Shown here piece by piece: positions 36,957 through 46,207 of a stretch of DNA of 64,000 bases. Within the stretch, counting starts at the first letter, position 1, and the number at the start of each line of letters is the position of its first letter. This DNA is from Duganella sp. CF402 (GTDB lineage: Bacteria; Pseudomonadota; Gammaproteobacteria; Burkholderiales; Burkholderiaceae_D), in assembly GCF_900109645.1 (NCBI RefSeq), contig NZ_FOBG01000002.1:620001-684000 (forward strand), written 5' to 3'. A program made the translations under genes and the position numbers. The notes under the pieces were generated by a model. The model was not told where the DNA came from and searched no databases. It was given only the letters and a program-made list of their open reading frames with translations.

Positions 36957-37117
36957 CTGTTATTGGCCGGCCATCTCGGTGTTGTGGCCAGCGCGCCACA
37001 GTCTGAAAACCGCATGTTTGCTAGGGAAGAGACCTTGTACACATGGGGCGCAGACGGCTGCTCGATGAATTCAGTATGCCATTTAAAAATTAATTTGGCT
37101 AGTCCACATTGCGTATT

Positions 37118-37128
37118 TGGTCTGACCA
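37118..37128. promoter_or_regulatory. Operator 2, same core as operator 1
   Basis: TGGTCTGACCA, identical in its 11-base core to the palindrome at 36940-36956. It sits about 60 bases before the gntR start codon and is likely used for autoregulation. Confidence 0.8.
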
Positions 37129-37136
37129 CCTTAGAA

Positions 37137-37147
37137 TGGCCTGACCA
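37137..37147. promoter_or_regulatory. Operator 3, one-base variant
   Basis: TGGCCTGACCA differs by one base from operators 1 and 2 and begins 19 bases after operator 2, about two DNA turns, which would place two dimers on the same face. Confidence 0.7.
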
Positions 37148-37188
37148 GATGGCAATTCAATAAGCCACATAAAACACACGAGACAGCA

Positions 37189-37893
37189 ATGTTGAAAAAG
37201 ACCGCACTTCCTGCCGACAGCAACGCCCACGAACCGCGCCTGTACCGCGTCGTGGCCGACCGCATCCAGGAACTGATCCGCAACGAAAACATCGGCGCCG
37301 GCGAACGCCTGCCGTCCGAGCGCGACCTGGCGACCAAGCTCAGTGTCAGCCGCGCCTCGCTGCGTGAAGCGCTGATCGCGCTGGAACTCGGCGGCGTGAT
37401 CGAAGTGCGCGGCGGTTCCGGCGTCTACGTCAGCGAACTGCCGGAACCGGCGCAAGCCGACCTGCCGGAAGCCGGTCCCGGTCCTTTTGAAGTGCTGTCC
37501 GCGCGCCGCTTGATCGAATCCGAGATCGCCGCCATTGCCGCCCGCGTCGCCACCGACAGCGCCGTCGACGCCATCCTGCAAGCGGTGGTGGAGATGGAGC
37601 AAAACCACGCCAACTATTCAAGCAACGAGCAGGCCGACCGCAACTTCCACCTCGCCATTGCGCGCGCCACTGGTAACAGTGCGCTGGTCGGGTCGTTGAA
37701 CTACCTGTGGGACCAGCGCGGCCGCCTGTGGCACAAGCTCAAAGAACACTTCCAGACCGAGGAACTGCGTCAGGAAACGCTGAAAGATCACCGCCGCATC
37801 CTGGAGGCGATTGCCGCCCACGATCCGGCAGCGGCGCGCAAAGCCATGCGCGCCCACCTGGAACGTGTGACCCGCACTTTCTCGCGCGGATAA
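37189..37893 (+). CDS. GntR/FadR-family regulator (ExuR/UxuR-like)
   Basis: The 234-residue product has an N-terminal winged HTH (RLPSERDLATKLSVSRASLREAL, residues about 45-67) and a C-terminal FCD effector domain in which Asp/His residues (DRNFHLAI, KDHRRIL, RAHLERV) form the usual metal site. The divergent garD-udh operon and downstream TonB receptor, with three matching operators, make it the probable uronate- or aldarate-responsive repressor of the left half of the island. The stop codon lies inside an 11-bp tandem repeat. Confidence 0.92.
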   Translation: MLKKTALPADSNAHEPRLYRVVADRIQELIRNENIGAGERLPSERDLATKLSVSRASLREALIALELGGVIEVRGGSGVYVSELPEPAQADLPEAGPGPFEVLSARRLIESEIAAIAARVATDSAVDAILQAVVEMEQNHANYSSNEQADRNFHLAIARATGNSALVGSLNYLWDQRGRLWHKLKEHFQTEELRQETLKDHRRILEAIAAHDPAAARKAMRAHLERVTRTFSRG

Positions 37894-37933
37894 GCAATAT
37901 ATAAGCAGCATACAAGCAGCATATACGCAGCAT
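37890..37933. repeat. 11-bp tandem repeat, four units
   Basis: ATAAGCAATAT, ATAAGCAGCAT, ACAAGCAGCAT and ATACGCAGCAT follow each other without gaps from 37890 to 37933, overlapping the stop codon of the GntR gene. The array is one helical turn per unit. It is not a CRISPR array because there are no spacers. Confidence 0.85.
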
Positions 37934-38134
37934 CAGTAGCAACGCAGGACCGGCCTTGAAGCCGGCCGCGAAAATAAAGTAATCAAGTTATCGACCGACT
38001 CGACCTCGGCCCGGCTGCGCAGGCAGCGCAGCGGCCCTCGTCTTAGCGGCACGGAGTACGCGAGGTGCTCCACTCACGCAGGCGCTTTTCAGCACCGCGT
38101 ATAACTTTATTCAAGAGACGAAGGAGACAACACC
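37934..38134 (+). other. Intergenic region before the TonB receptor
   Basis: It contains a GC-rich hairpin (around 37950-37970, CCGGC with GCCGG) without a T run, and ends with the strong GAAGGAGA ribosome site of the receptor gene. No TGGTCTGACCA-type or GTTGTATGAC-type operator is seen here, so receptor control may depend on read-through from the GntR gene or another factor. Confidence 0.45.
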
Positions 38135-40852
38135 ATGAAGTCCGAGCACCCGGTCCAGAACCGTTCTGCACAACCCCGCCTGCTGCTGTCCGCCATTAGC
38201 CTGGCCGTGCTGACGCTGACCAATCAAGCCTACGCGCAAAGCGACGATGCCAACATGACCCGCGTCGAAGTGACCGGCTCGAGCATCAAGCGCGTCGCCA
38301 ACGAAGCATCGCTGCCTGTTACCACCGTCAAGGCAGAAGACCTGGTCAAGCAAGGCATGACCACCCTCGCCGACTTCATGATGGCACTGCCGCAATCGGC
38401 CTCGCTGGCGCCATCGAACGCCGGCTCCGGTACCAACATCAACCTGCGCGGCCTGGGCGTGAACCGCACCCTGGTGCTGCTGAACGGCCGCCGCCTGGCC
38501 AATGAGGCGATCGCCGACGGCTACGCCAACCTGGACACCATTCCAATGAGCGCCGTGGCCCGCGTTGAAGTGCTGCGCGACGGCGCCTCCTCGATCTACG
38601 GCTCCGACGCCATCGGCGGCGTGGTCAACTTCATCACCAAGACCCAGTTCGAAGGCACGCAACTGACCGCGCAAGCCGTGCAGCCTGAGAAAAAAGGCGG
38701 CGGCGACGAGCAGCGCCTGACCGCCACCTGGGGCAAGGGCAATCTGGAACGCGACGGCTGGAGCTTCTACGCCACTGTCGACGCGCACCAGCGTACGCGC
38801 CTGGCAGCATCGGACCGCGCGTATCTGAGCTCTAACGAGAAACTGACCGCACTGGGCCGCGCGCCTACCCTGGGAACCGGCGGCAACGCCACCCCGGCCA
38901 ACTTCACCACGCCGACCAACAAGAACGCGCAGAACCCGTACGCGGCCAGCGGCTGCCTGGCGCCGTACTCCATCGTCGGCCAAAAAGGCACCTGCGTCAT
39001 CGACAACAACGAGTACGGCACCGCGCTGTACGCCAACCAGCAAGTCACCTTCTACGCACGTGGCGCCTACAAGGTCAGCGAAGATCACGTGATCAACGTC
39101 GACTACTCGCGCGGCGAGGAATTCATCAAGGCGACCCGCAATCCGACCAACGCGCTGGCCGTCAACGGCGTGGCAGTCACCCTGCCGTCGACCAGCAAAT
39201 GGTATCCGGGTAAAAGCGGCGGCGTGCCAGCAGTGGCGGGCCTGAACGATGCACCGCTGACCCTGACCTGGGCCGTGGCCGATCTGGGCCTGGCCACCAC
39301 CAAGGACGTGCAGCTGAACCAGCGCCTCGCCATCAGCGACGAAGGCACGCTGGCGGGCTGGGACTACAAGGCCGGGCTGGTGTTCGGCGTCTCCAACCGC
39401 GACAACTACTACTACGACGGCTACGTCACCGGCCAGGGCCTGCTGGATGGCCTGAAGAACGGCAAACTGAATCCATTCGGCCTGCAGGATGCGGACGGCA
39501 AGGCCTACCTGGACTCGATCAGCGTGGACGGCGCCAAGAACCGTACCTCGAAGTCGACCTTCACCGGCGTGGACATCACCGCCAGCCGCGCGCTGATGGA
39601 ACTGCCGGGCGGCTCGCTGGCAATGGCAATCGGCGCCGACCTGCACCGCGACACCACCGAAGACACCAAGCTGCCGATCGTCAGCCAGGTCACCTACGCC
39701 AACACCAGCCCGTCGCACGGCGAAGGCCAGCGCAATGTGTTCGCGCTGTTCACCGAGGTGAATGCACCGGTGACCAAGACCCTGGAACTGAACGCCGCCG
39801 TGCGTGCCGACCATTTCAACGACTTCGGCACCACCGTCAATCCAAAGGTCAGCTTCCGCTGGGAGCCTAGCAAGCAGCTGATGTTCCGTGGTTCGGCCAA
39901 CACCGGCTTCCGCGCACCGACCCTGTTCGACGCTTACGGCTACCGCCTGCCAGGTGCCACCGGCCTGACCGCTGCCAAGTGGGACGATCCGGTACTGTGC
40001 CCAGGCGGCACTCCAGGCGTGGCCGGCACCGGCACCGCGCTGCCAGGCTATGTGGCGTCGACCGTCTGCAACACCACCCTGCCGAAACAGACCGGTTCCA
40101 ACGCCGGCCTGAAACCAGAGAAGTCGAAAGGCTACACGCTGGGCGTGGTGATGGAGCCAGTCAAGAACAGCATGATCTCGCTGGACTACTGGAACATCCG
40201 CATGACCGACATGCTGGCCAACCTGCCGGAGCAAGTCTACTTCCTGTACCCGGAGAAGTATGCGTCGTACTTCGTGCGTAACGCCGACCGCACCATCAAC
40301 TACATCAACAACACCACCATGAACCTGGGTGGCCAGAAAGCCGCTGGTGTGGACGTATCGGGTTCGTATGCTTTCCCGAAAACCTCGTACGGTGATTTCA
40401 AGGTGTCGATCGACGGTACTTACCTGACCCAGTTCGACAACCAGCTGTACGCGGGCAGCCCGTTCGTCTCGAACATCGGCCAGTTCGGCCTGGCCAGCAA
40501 CGGCACCACCTCCAGCTTCCCGATCATCACCTACCGCTGGAAGCACACTGCCAAGTTTAACTGGGCCAAGGGCAACTGGAACATGCAGCTGACCCAGAAC
40601 TACAACTCGAAGTACACCGACCAGAATCTGGTGGCCAAGCAGTACTGGCGCAACATCAACTCGTACAAGCAGTGGAACTACACCGCGACGTACAGCGGCT
40701 TCAAGAACATCCAGGTGGTGGGCGGCATCACCAACCTGTTCAACGCCGAGCCGCCAGCGACCAACAGCAGCCTGTATAGCTTTGGTTACCTGAGCAGCGC
40801 GGCCAGCCCGATCGGCCGTTCTTACAACGTGCGTGTAACCTACACGTTCTGA
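38135..40852 (+). CDS. TonB-dependent outer-membrane receptor, probably for pectin oligosaccharides
   Basis: A 905-residue outer-membrane transporter driven by TonB. It has a signal peptide ending QAYAQ, a TonB-box region (MTRVEVTGSSIKR), a plug domain (residues about 45-170; NINLRGLGVNRTLVLLNGRR, DGASSIYGSDAIGGVVNF), and a 22-strand barrel ending YNVRVTYTF. The start follows GAAGGAGA. There is no SusD partner, as usual for proteobacteria. Substrate is inferred from the adjacent pectinolytic genes: oligogalacturonides or related pieces. Confidence 0.92.
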   Translation: MKSEHPVQNRSAQPRLLLSAISLAVLTLTNQAYAQSDDANMTRVEVTGSSIKRVANEASLPVTTVKAEDLVKQGMTTLADFMMALPQSASLAPSNAGSGTNINLRGLGVNRTLVLLNGRRLANEAIADGYANLDTIPMSAVARVEVLRDGASSIYGSDAIGGVVNFITKTQFEGTQLTAQAVQPEKKGGGDEQRLTATWGKGNLERDGWSFYATVDAHQRTRLAASDRAYLSSNEKLTALGRAPTLGTGGNATPANFTTPTNKNAQNPYAASGCLAPYSIVGQKGTCVIDNNEYGTALYANQQVTFYARGAYKVSEDHVINVDYSRGEEFIKATRNPTNALAVNGVAVTLPSTSKWYPGKSGGVPAVAGLNDAPLTLTWAVADLGLATTKDVQLNQRLAISDEGTLAGWDYKAGLVFGVSNRDNYYYDGYVTGQGLLDGLKNGKLNPFGLQDADGKAYLDSISVDGAKNRTSKSTFTGVDITASRALMELPGGSLAMAIGADLHRDTTEDTKLPIVSQVTYANTSPSHGEGQRNVFALFTEVNAPVTKTLELNAAVRADHFNDFGTTVNPKVSFRWEPSKQLMFRGSANTGFRAPTLFDAYGYRLPGATGLTAAKWDDPVLCPGGTPGVAGTGTALPGYVASTVCNTTLPKQTGSNAGLKPEKSKGYTLGVVMEPVKNSMISLDYWNIRMTDMLANLPEQVYFLYPEKYASYFVRNADRTINYINNTTMNLGGQKAAGVDVSGSYAFPKTSYGDFKVSIDGTYLTQFDNQLYAGSPFVSNIGQFGLASNGTTSSFPIITYRWKHTAKFNWAKGNWNMQLTQNYNSKYTDQNLVAKQYWRNINSYKQWNYTATYSGFKNIQVVGGITNLFNAEPPATNSSLYSFGYLSSAASPIGRSYNVRVTYTF

Positions 40853-40868
40853 TTCCTGCCTGACGATG

Positions 40869-40905
40869 GGCGCCGGACCGACTCCAAGGCCGGCGCCTTT
40901 TTTTT
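40869..40905 (+). terminator. Intrinsic terminator after the TonB receptor gene
   Basis: GGCGCCGG (40869-40876) pairs with CCGGCGCC (40890-40897) and is followed by eight T residues (40898-40905). The next gene begins only 14 bases further on, so the esterase-pectinase genes depend on read-through or an internal promoter. Confidence 0.88.
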
Positions 40906-40918
40906 GCCTGGATATCGC

Positions 40919-41695
40919 ATGAAAACCATTCTTACCTTTCTTGCAGCCGCCTTGCTGGGTGGCGCTGCGCACGCGGCCGACAAGCCGGTGCGCTTCATTC
41001 TCATTGGCGATTCGACGATGGCCAACACCAGCGGCTATGGCGACGCCTTCTGCGCACGCGTGAATCGCGCCAACACCTGCATCAACCTGGCCAAGGGCGG
41101 CCGCAGTTCCGGCAGTTTCCGCGCCGAAGGCCGTTGGGACGAAGTGGAAGGTCTGCTGCGCGGCGCGGCCGCCTACAGCGCTACCTATGTGCTGATCCAG
41201 TTCGGCCACAACGACCAACCGGGCAAGCCTGGCCGCTCGACCGATCTGAAAACCGAATTCCCCGTCAACATGGCGCGCTACGCACAGGAAGTGAAAGCGC
41301 TGGGCGGCGTGCCGGTGCTGGTGACGCCGCTGACGCGCCGCACCTTCAAGGACGGCCTGTTGGAGAATAACCTCGCGCCGTGGGCAGACGTAATCCGCGC
41401 CACTGCCGCCGCGCAGAAAACGCCGCTGCTCGATTTGAACGCGGATAGCTACGCCGCCGTGCAGGCAATGGGCCAGGACGAAGCGGACACGCTGGCCATG
41501 GTGCCGCGTCCTGCAGGCTATGACCTGCCGCAGCCGGCTGGCAAAGTAGAAGTCGCGGGCGCCGCCAAGACCGCCTTTGACCGCACCCACCTTGGCGCCA
41601 AAGGAGCAGCCTACTTCTCGCGCATGGTGATGGAAGAGATCAAGCGCGCCATGCCGGAAGCCGCAGGCCACTTCAAGCCGGAGAGCGAGCAGTGA
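40919..41695 (+). CDS. SGNH-hydrolase, rhamnogalacturonan/pectin acetylesterase-like (CE12 type)
   Basis: Likely removes acetyl groups from pectin so that GH28 enzymes can act. The 258-residue exported protein has a signal peptide ending AHAA, the block I nucleophile GDST, the Asn-containing QFGHNDQ block, and the C-terminal catalytic DRTHLG. It overlaps the following fusion gene by 4 bases (ATGA), so both are co-translated. The ATG at 40919 begins the signal peptide; its ribosome site is weak. Confidence 0.9.
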   Translation: MKTILTFLAAALLGGAAHAADKPVRFILIGDSTMANTSGYGDAFCARVNRANTCINLAKGGRSSGSFRAEGRWDEVEGLLRGAAAYSATYVLIQFGHNDQPGKPGRSTDLKTEFPVNMARYAQEVKALGGVPVLVTPLTRRTFKDGLLENNLAPWADVIRATAAAQKTPLLDLNADSYAAVQAMGQDEADTLAMVPRPAGYDLPQPAGKVEVAGAAKTAFDRTHLGAKGAAYFSRMVMEEIKRAMPEAAGHFKPESEQ

Positions 41696-44319
41696 AAAAG
41701 CGACGCAGCCCTCATCTCGCTGCAGAGCCGCTTGGGTGGAGCGCCGCGCCGGCTTGGCTGGCCGTGCTGCTGGCCGCCGGCACAGTGCACGCGCAAGATA
41801 CGCGCAAGGTTGTTGAGCCGTCCCCGCCACCGGCATGCGCCATGCTGACCGCCAGCGCGAGCGTGACGTCGGGCGATGACACCGCCCGCATCCAATCCGC
41901 CATCGACACCTGCCCGGCTGGCCGCGCGGTGCGCCTGTCAGGCGCATTCGTCTCCGGCCCGCTCAAGCTGCGCAGCGGTGTGAGCCTGCTGATCGACGAC
42001 GGCGCGGTTCTGCAAGCCAGCCGCAATCCCAAGCTGTACGACCGTGGCGCCAATACCTGTGGCACCATCGACCAGCAAGGGCGCGGCTGCAAGCCCTTCA
42101 TCACTATCGACAACGCCAAAGCCAGCGGCATCTACGGCAACGGCAGCATTGACGGCCAGGGTGGCCGCGTCATCGAAGGCGGCAACGAGTCGTGGTGGCA
42201 GTTGTCCCGCCGCGCGCAAAAGGAAGACGCTCGCCAGAATGTCCCGCGCCTGATCGAGATCACGAATGCGCAAGACATCACCCTGCACAAGATCACCCTG
42301 CGCAACTCGCCCAACTTCCACGTCACGCTGAACAAAGTGGACGGCTTCACCGCATGGGGCGTGCGCATCGACACGCCAGCCACCGCGCGCAACACCGACG
42401 GCATCGATCCCATCTCCTCGCGCAATGTCACCATCGCCTACAGCCATATCCGCACCGGCGACGACAATGTGGCCATCAAGGCCGGCAACAACGGCGCGAC
42501 CGGGAACATCTCCGTCCTGCACAACCGCTTCTACAGCGGGCATGGCATGTCCATTGGCAGCGAAACCAATGGCGGCGTGCGCCGCGTGCTGGTGGAAGAC
42601 CTGAGCATGGATGGCACCACCTCCGGCCTGCGCATCAAGAGCGATGCTTCGCGCGGCGGCGTGGTGGATCAAGTCACTTATCGCAATGTCTGCCTGCGTG
42701 CCGTGAAAACGCCGATCGATATCGGCACGCGCTACGAGAACCGCAGCGAAGGTACGCTGATTCCGGTCTACAGCAACATCGCCTTCGACGATGTGCACAG
42801 CGTGACGCCAGGCCGCGTACTGGTGCAAGGCTACGACGAGCAGCGCCCCGTGCAGGTCAAACTGCGCAACGTCAGCATCGCCGGCAAAGGCGAACGCAAA
42901 ATCGAATTCGCCCAACTGTCCGGCGAGGCGATCAGCGCCAACGACACCAGCACTTGCGCCAACCGCTTCGCGCCCTTCCCCGAAACGGCGGCGGCAAGCA
43001 TGCGCCCGCAACTGACGCTGGAACAGGCAAAGCGGTATTCGTATAGCGAAGTGTTGAAGTACGTGGGCGTAGCCGGAAAGGAAACCATCGATCCGTGGGA
43101 TCCGCTGTCCGATCCACTGGCCAAGGGCGCGTCCTTCACGCCTGACTACATCGTGGACAAGGCCGCACGCGCGGACGGCGTTCGCACCTTCAACACCGTT
43201 CAGGAAGCCGTCAGCCGCGCGGTGCTGGACAGCGCCGGCAAACGCCTCTACATTTTGCTGAAACCGGGCGTGTATCAAGAACTGGTCTACGTCCCCGTCT
43301 CCACCGCGCCGATCACACTGTATGGCGAAGGCAAGAACGCGGCAGCCACACGCATCACCGCAAAACTGGACGCCTCCAACACCGGCGCGGCCTACGATGC
43401 GCAATACGGCCCGCAATTCGCCGAGGCCGCACCGGCAGTGCAGGCGATGTACGCCACCATCAAGGACCGCGCGCAGATCGGCACCTTCGGCACGCAAACC
43501 GTCTGGGTGCAGAACAACGGCTTCCAGGCCCGCAACCTCACCTTCGAAAACGGCTACAACAAAGACACCGGCAACGCCCGTGCCGAAGAACTCCCCAACG
43601 TCAACAACGTCCACCACCAGGCGCTCGCGCTCAGCGTGGACAGCGCCGACAAGGCGCAATTCGAAAACGTCCGCCTGATCGGTTTCCAGGACACGCTGTA
43701 TCTGAAGTCGCCGCAGATCGGCAGCACCGTGCGCAGCTTCTTCAACAAGTCCTACATCGAAGGGGATGTCGACTTCATCTTCGGTGACAGCACCGCCTAT
43801 TTCTACCAGAGCGAAATCCGCACGCTGGGCGACCGTGGCGTGTCGTATGTCGCCGCGCCGGATACCCACGTGAAGACCAAATACGGCTTCGTATTCGACA
43901 ACGTGCGCTTCACGCACGAGGGCGCGAAGACCGGCAACTTCTATCTTCTTCGCCAGTGGTTCCATAGCTCGCGCTGCACGCCATACGCACCGCTGGCGGT
44001 GGAAGGCTACAGCTGCACCTACGGCCCGGCCAACGGCTACAAGGCGCCCACCGGCACCGTGGCGCGTGCCTCGCTGGAAGCGGTGGGCAAGATGGTGGTG
44101 CTGAATTCGCGCATCGGATCGCACATCAACAAGCAGCAGCCGTGGGCCGACTGGAACAAGAAAGGCACGATCTCCTATCGCCCCGCTCAGTACAACTCGG
44201 ACGACCACTGGAACAACCTGATTAAAGCCGGCATCGATCCCGTCAAGGATCTCGGCTACACGCAAGCGCCTTCGCCGGCCGATATCTTCCTCGGTGAATT
44301 CAACAATTCGGATGAATAA
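41692..44319 (+). CDS. Bifunctional polygalacturonase (GH28) - pectin methylesterase (CE8)
   Basis: An 875-residue secreted enzyme. After an N-terminal signal (ending VHAQ), residues about 45-430 form a GH28 beta-helix with NTDG (232-235), TGDD (255-258), GHG (283-285) and RIK (313-315), the catalytic and substrate-binding set. Residues about 480-870 form a CE8 pectinesterase with GFQDTLYL (catalytic Gln-Asp, near 665) and DVDFIFGD (second Asp, near 692). The two activities are sequential: demethylation then hydrolysis of homogalacturonan. The gene is sandwiched between acetylesterase and a second GH28. Confidence 0.93.
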   Translation: MKKRRSPHLAAEPLGWSAAPAWLAVLLAAGTVHAQDTRKVVEPSPPPACAMLTASASVTSGDDTARIQSAIDTCPAGRAVRLSGAFVSGPLKLRSGVSLLIDDGAVLQASRNPKLYDRGANTCGTIDQQGRGCKPFITIDNAKASGIYGNGSIDGQGGRVIEGGNESWWQLSRRAQKEDARQNVPRLIEITNAQDITLHKITLRNSPNFHVTLNKVDGFTAWGVRIDTPATARNTDGIDPISSRNVTIAYSHIRTGDDNVAIKAGNNGATGNISVLHNRFYSGHGMSIGSETNGGVRRVLVEDLSMDGTTSGLRIKSDASRGGVVDQVTYRNVCLRAVKTPIDIGTRYENRSEGTLIPVYSNIAFDDVHSVTPGRVLVQGYDEQRPVQVKLRNVSIAGKGERKIEFAQLSGEAISANDTSTCANRFAPFPETAAASMRPQLTLEQAKRYSYSEVLKYVGVAGKETIDPWDPLSDPLAKGASFTPDYIVDKAARADGVRTFNTVQEAVSRAVLDSAGKRLYILLKPGVYQELVYVPVSTAPITLYGEGKNAAATRITAKLDASNTGAAYDAQYGPQFAEAAPAVQAMYATIKDRAQIGTFGTQTVWVQNNGFQARNLTFENGYNKDTGNARAEELPNVNNVHHQALALSVDSADKAQFENVRLIGFQDTLYLKSPQIGSTVRSFFNKSYIEGDVDFIFGDSTAYFYQSEIRTLGDRGVSYVAAPDTHVKTKYGFVFDNVRFTHEGAKTGNFYLLRQWFHSSRCTPYAPLAVEGYSCTYGPANGYKAPTGTVARASLEAVGKMVVLNSRIGSHINKQQPWADWNKKGTISYRPAQYNSDDHWNNLIKAGIDPVKDLGYTQAPSPADIFLGEFNNSDE

Positions 44320-44329
44320 GGATTACAGC

Positions 44330-46168
44330 ATGACCATCAATAATCAACGCCGCAACCTGATGAAAGCCTTGCCTGCGGCGGGCCTGTCGTTCAGTCTTCC
44401 CGCCGTTGCCGCCACCGCGCCCGATCCGTGGCTGCAGGCACAGTCCATCATCGACCGTGTATCGAAGCCGCTCAAGTTCCGCAAAGAGGATTACAACATC
44501 ACCGCCTATGGCGCCAAGACCTGCAAGCTGACCAAGGTGAAGGCATGGGTCTCCCACGAAGACCAGGAAGAACTGGGCACGCCGGCCGCCGATGCGCCGG
44601 ACTGCTACGCAGCCATCAAGAACGCCATCCAGGCTTGCCACGATGCGGGCGGCGGACGCGTCGTGATCCCGGCCGGCGACTGGTTCGTGGCCGGCCCTAT
44701 CGTGCTGCTGTCGAACGTGAACGTCCACCTGAACAAAGGCGCGCACGTCTACTTCAGTCACAACCCGGCGGACTTCGCCAAGTACGGCGATATCGACTGC
44801 GGCAAGCACGGCAAGCTGACCATCTCGCGCTGGCAAAGCAACGACTGCCTGAACTACTCGCCGATGGTATACGCCTACGGCCAGGATAACATCGCGCTGA
44901 CCGGCGACGACTGGACCGCGATCCTCGACGGCCAGGGCGGCGTACCGTTCAACGACGCCGGCGATTGCTGGTGGACCTGGAAGGGCAAACAGAAAACCAT
45001 CAACTCCATCGGCCAGGGAACCACGCCTAACTTCAAGGCCGGCAAGATGTCCGAGAACACGGTAAATCCGCTCAACGCGCAATCGCTGGCCACCGTCGCA
45101 CCGGCGCTGACCGAAGCGGAGCGCGTGCTGATTCAGGGTGAAGGCGATAAATGGCGCGCCGATGCGTCCTATCTGCCGGCACTGTCGGAAGCCGGCGTGC
45201 CGCTGTCGAAGCGCATCTTCGGCGTCGGCCACTACCTGCGCGCGCCGATGATCCAGCTGATCGGCTGCACCAACGTGCTGCTGCAAGGTTATCGCGTACA
45301 GAACACGCCGTTCTGGCAGCACCACCCGGTCCACTGCCGCAACCTCGCAATCCGCAATGTCGAGATGCACAGCCACGGCCCGAACAGCGACGGCTTCGAT
45401 CCGGAAGCCTGCGACCACGTGCTGGTCGATGGCTGCACCTTCGACACCGGCGACGACTGCATCGCCATCAAAGCCGGCAAGGATCTGGACACGCAGTACG
45501 GTCCTTCGCAGAACATCGTGATCCAGAACAGCATCATGCACAGCGGTCACGGTGGCGTGACCCTGGGCAGCGAGATGGCGGGTGGTATCCAGAACGTGTT
45601 CGCGCAAAAGCTGGTGTTCGAGAACGCCAACTGGAAAACCAATCCGCTCAACACGGCGATCCGCATGAAGACCAATATGAATCGCGGCGGCTTCCTGCGC
45701 AATTTCTACGTGCGCGATTGCACGGTGCCAAACGGCGTGCAGATCTCGCCGTCGTTCTATGCGTCGCTGCCAGGTTCGCCGATCCAATCGAAGACCGTGG
45801 CCACGGCGGCCGGCGCCATCGTCACCTTCGATTGCGACTACACGCCGATCAGCGACAACGTGCGTACCCGCCCGCCAGTAGTGGACAACATCCAGATCTC
45901 CAACATCAAGGCCGGCAATGTCACCAAGGATGGCAAGACCGCGTCGTGCTTCCAGGCGATCGTGATCCTCGGCCCGGTGGCGTCGGACTACAACGGCCCG
46001 CAGCCGATGCCGCCGGTGGTCCCTGTCACCAACGTGTCGATCAGCGACTGCGATTTCGGCACGCCGGTGAACGCGGCGGCGCCGTGGTATCTGTATAACG
46101 TGAAGGGGCTGACGCTGAAGAACGTCACCATCGGCGGCAAGGTGCACAACACCACTTTGTCCGCATAG
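44330..46168 (+). CDS. Glycoside hydrolase family 28 enzyme (exo-polygalacturonase-like)
   Basis: The 612-residue protein has a twin-arginine type signal (NNQRRNLMKALPAAG), then a right-handed beta-helix with NSDG (near 352), TGDDCIAIK (near 371) and SGHGG (near 405), and RMKT further on. Length and inserts resemble exo-acting or oligogalacturonate-cleaving GH28 members, but the bond cleaved cannot be read from sequence. The ATG at 44330 is chosen because AAGGA lies 8-9 bases upstream; GTG 44294 and ATG 44312 would spoil the signal. Confidence 0.9.
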   Translation: MTINNQRRNLMKALPAAGLSFSLPAVAATAPDPWLQAQSIIDRVSKPLKFRKEDYNITAYGAKTCKLTKVKAWVSHEDQEELGTPAADAPDCYAAIKNAIQACHDAGGGRVVIPAGDWFVAGPIVLLSNVNVHLNKGAHVYFSHNPADFAKYGDIDCGKHGKLTISRWQSNDCLNYSPMVYAYGQDNIALTGDDWTAILDGQGGVPFNDAGDCWWTWKGKQKTINSIGQGTTPNFKAGKMSENTVNPLNAQSLATVAPALTEAERVLIQGEGDKWRADASYLPALSEAGVPLSKRIFGVGHYLRAPMIQLIGCTNVLLQGYRVQNTPFWQHHPVHCRNLAIRNVEMHSHGPNSDGFDPEACDHVLVDGCTFDTGDDCIAIKAGKDLDTQYGPSQNIVIQNSIMHSGHGGVTLGSEMAGGIQNVFAQKLVFENANWKTNPLNTAIRMKTNMNRGGFLRNFYVRDCTVPNGVQISPSFYASLPGSPIQSKTVATAAGAIVTFDCDYTPISDNVRTRPPVVDNIQISNIKAGNVTKDGKTASCFQAIVILGPVASDYNGPQPMPPVVPVTNVSISDCDFGTPVNAAAPWYLYNVKGLTLKNVTIGGKVHNTTLSA

Positions 46169-46207
46169 TTGACATATACTGGCAGGACTTCAACCGGGAG
46201 ACCTGCC

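Noticed and set aside
37890..37933. CRISPR-like repeat array
   Set aside because: The 11-bp units are directly adjacent without spacers and no cas genes are present.
38111..41947. Very long minus-strand open frame (over 1200 codons) opposite the TonB receptor and pectinase genes
   Set aside because: It is a shadow of high-GC coding on the other strand: composition is His/Arg/Ala/Gly-rich with no motifs, while the plus strand holds recognised proteins.
46157..46180. TTGACA and TATACT next to each other before the small exported protein gene
   Set aside because: The two boxes are contiguous, so they cannot form one promoter; no partner element lies at 16-18 bases.
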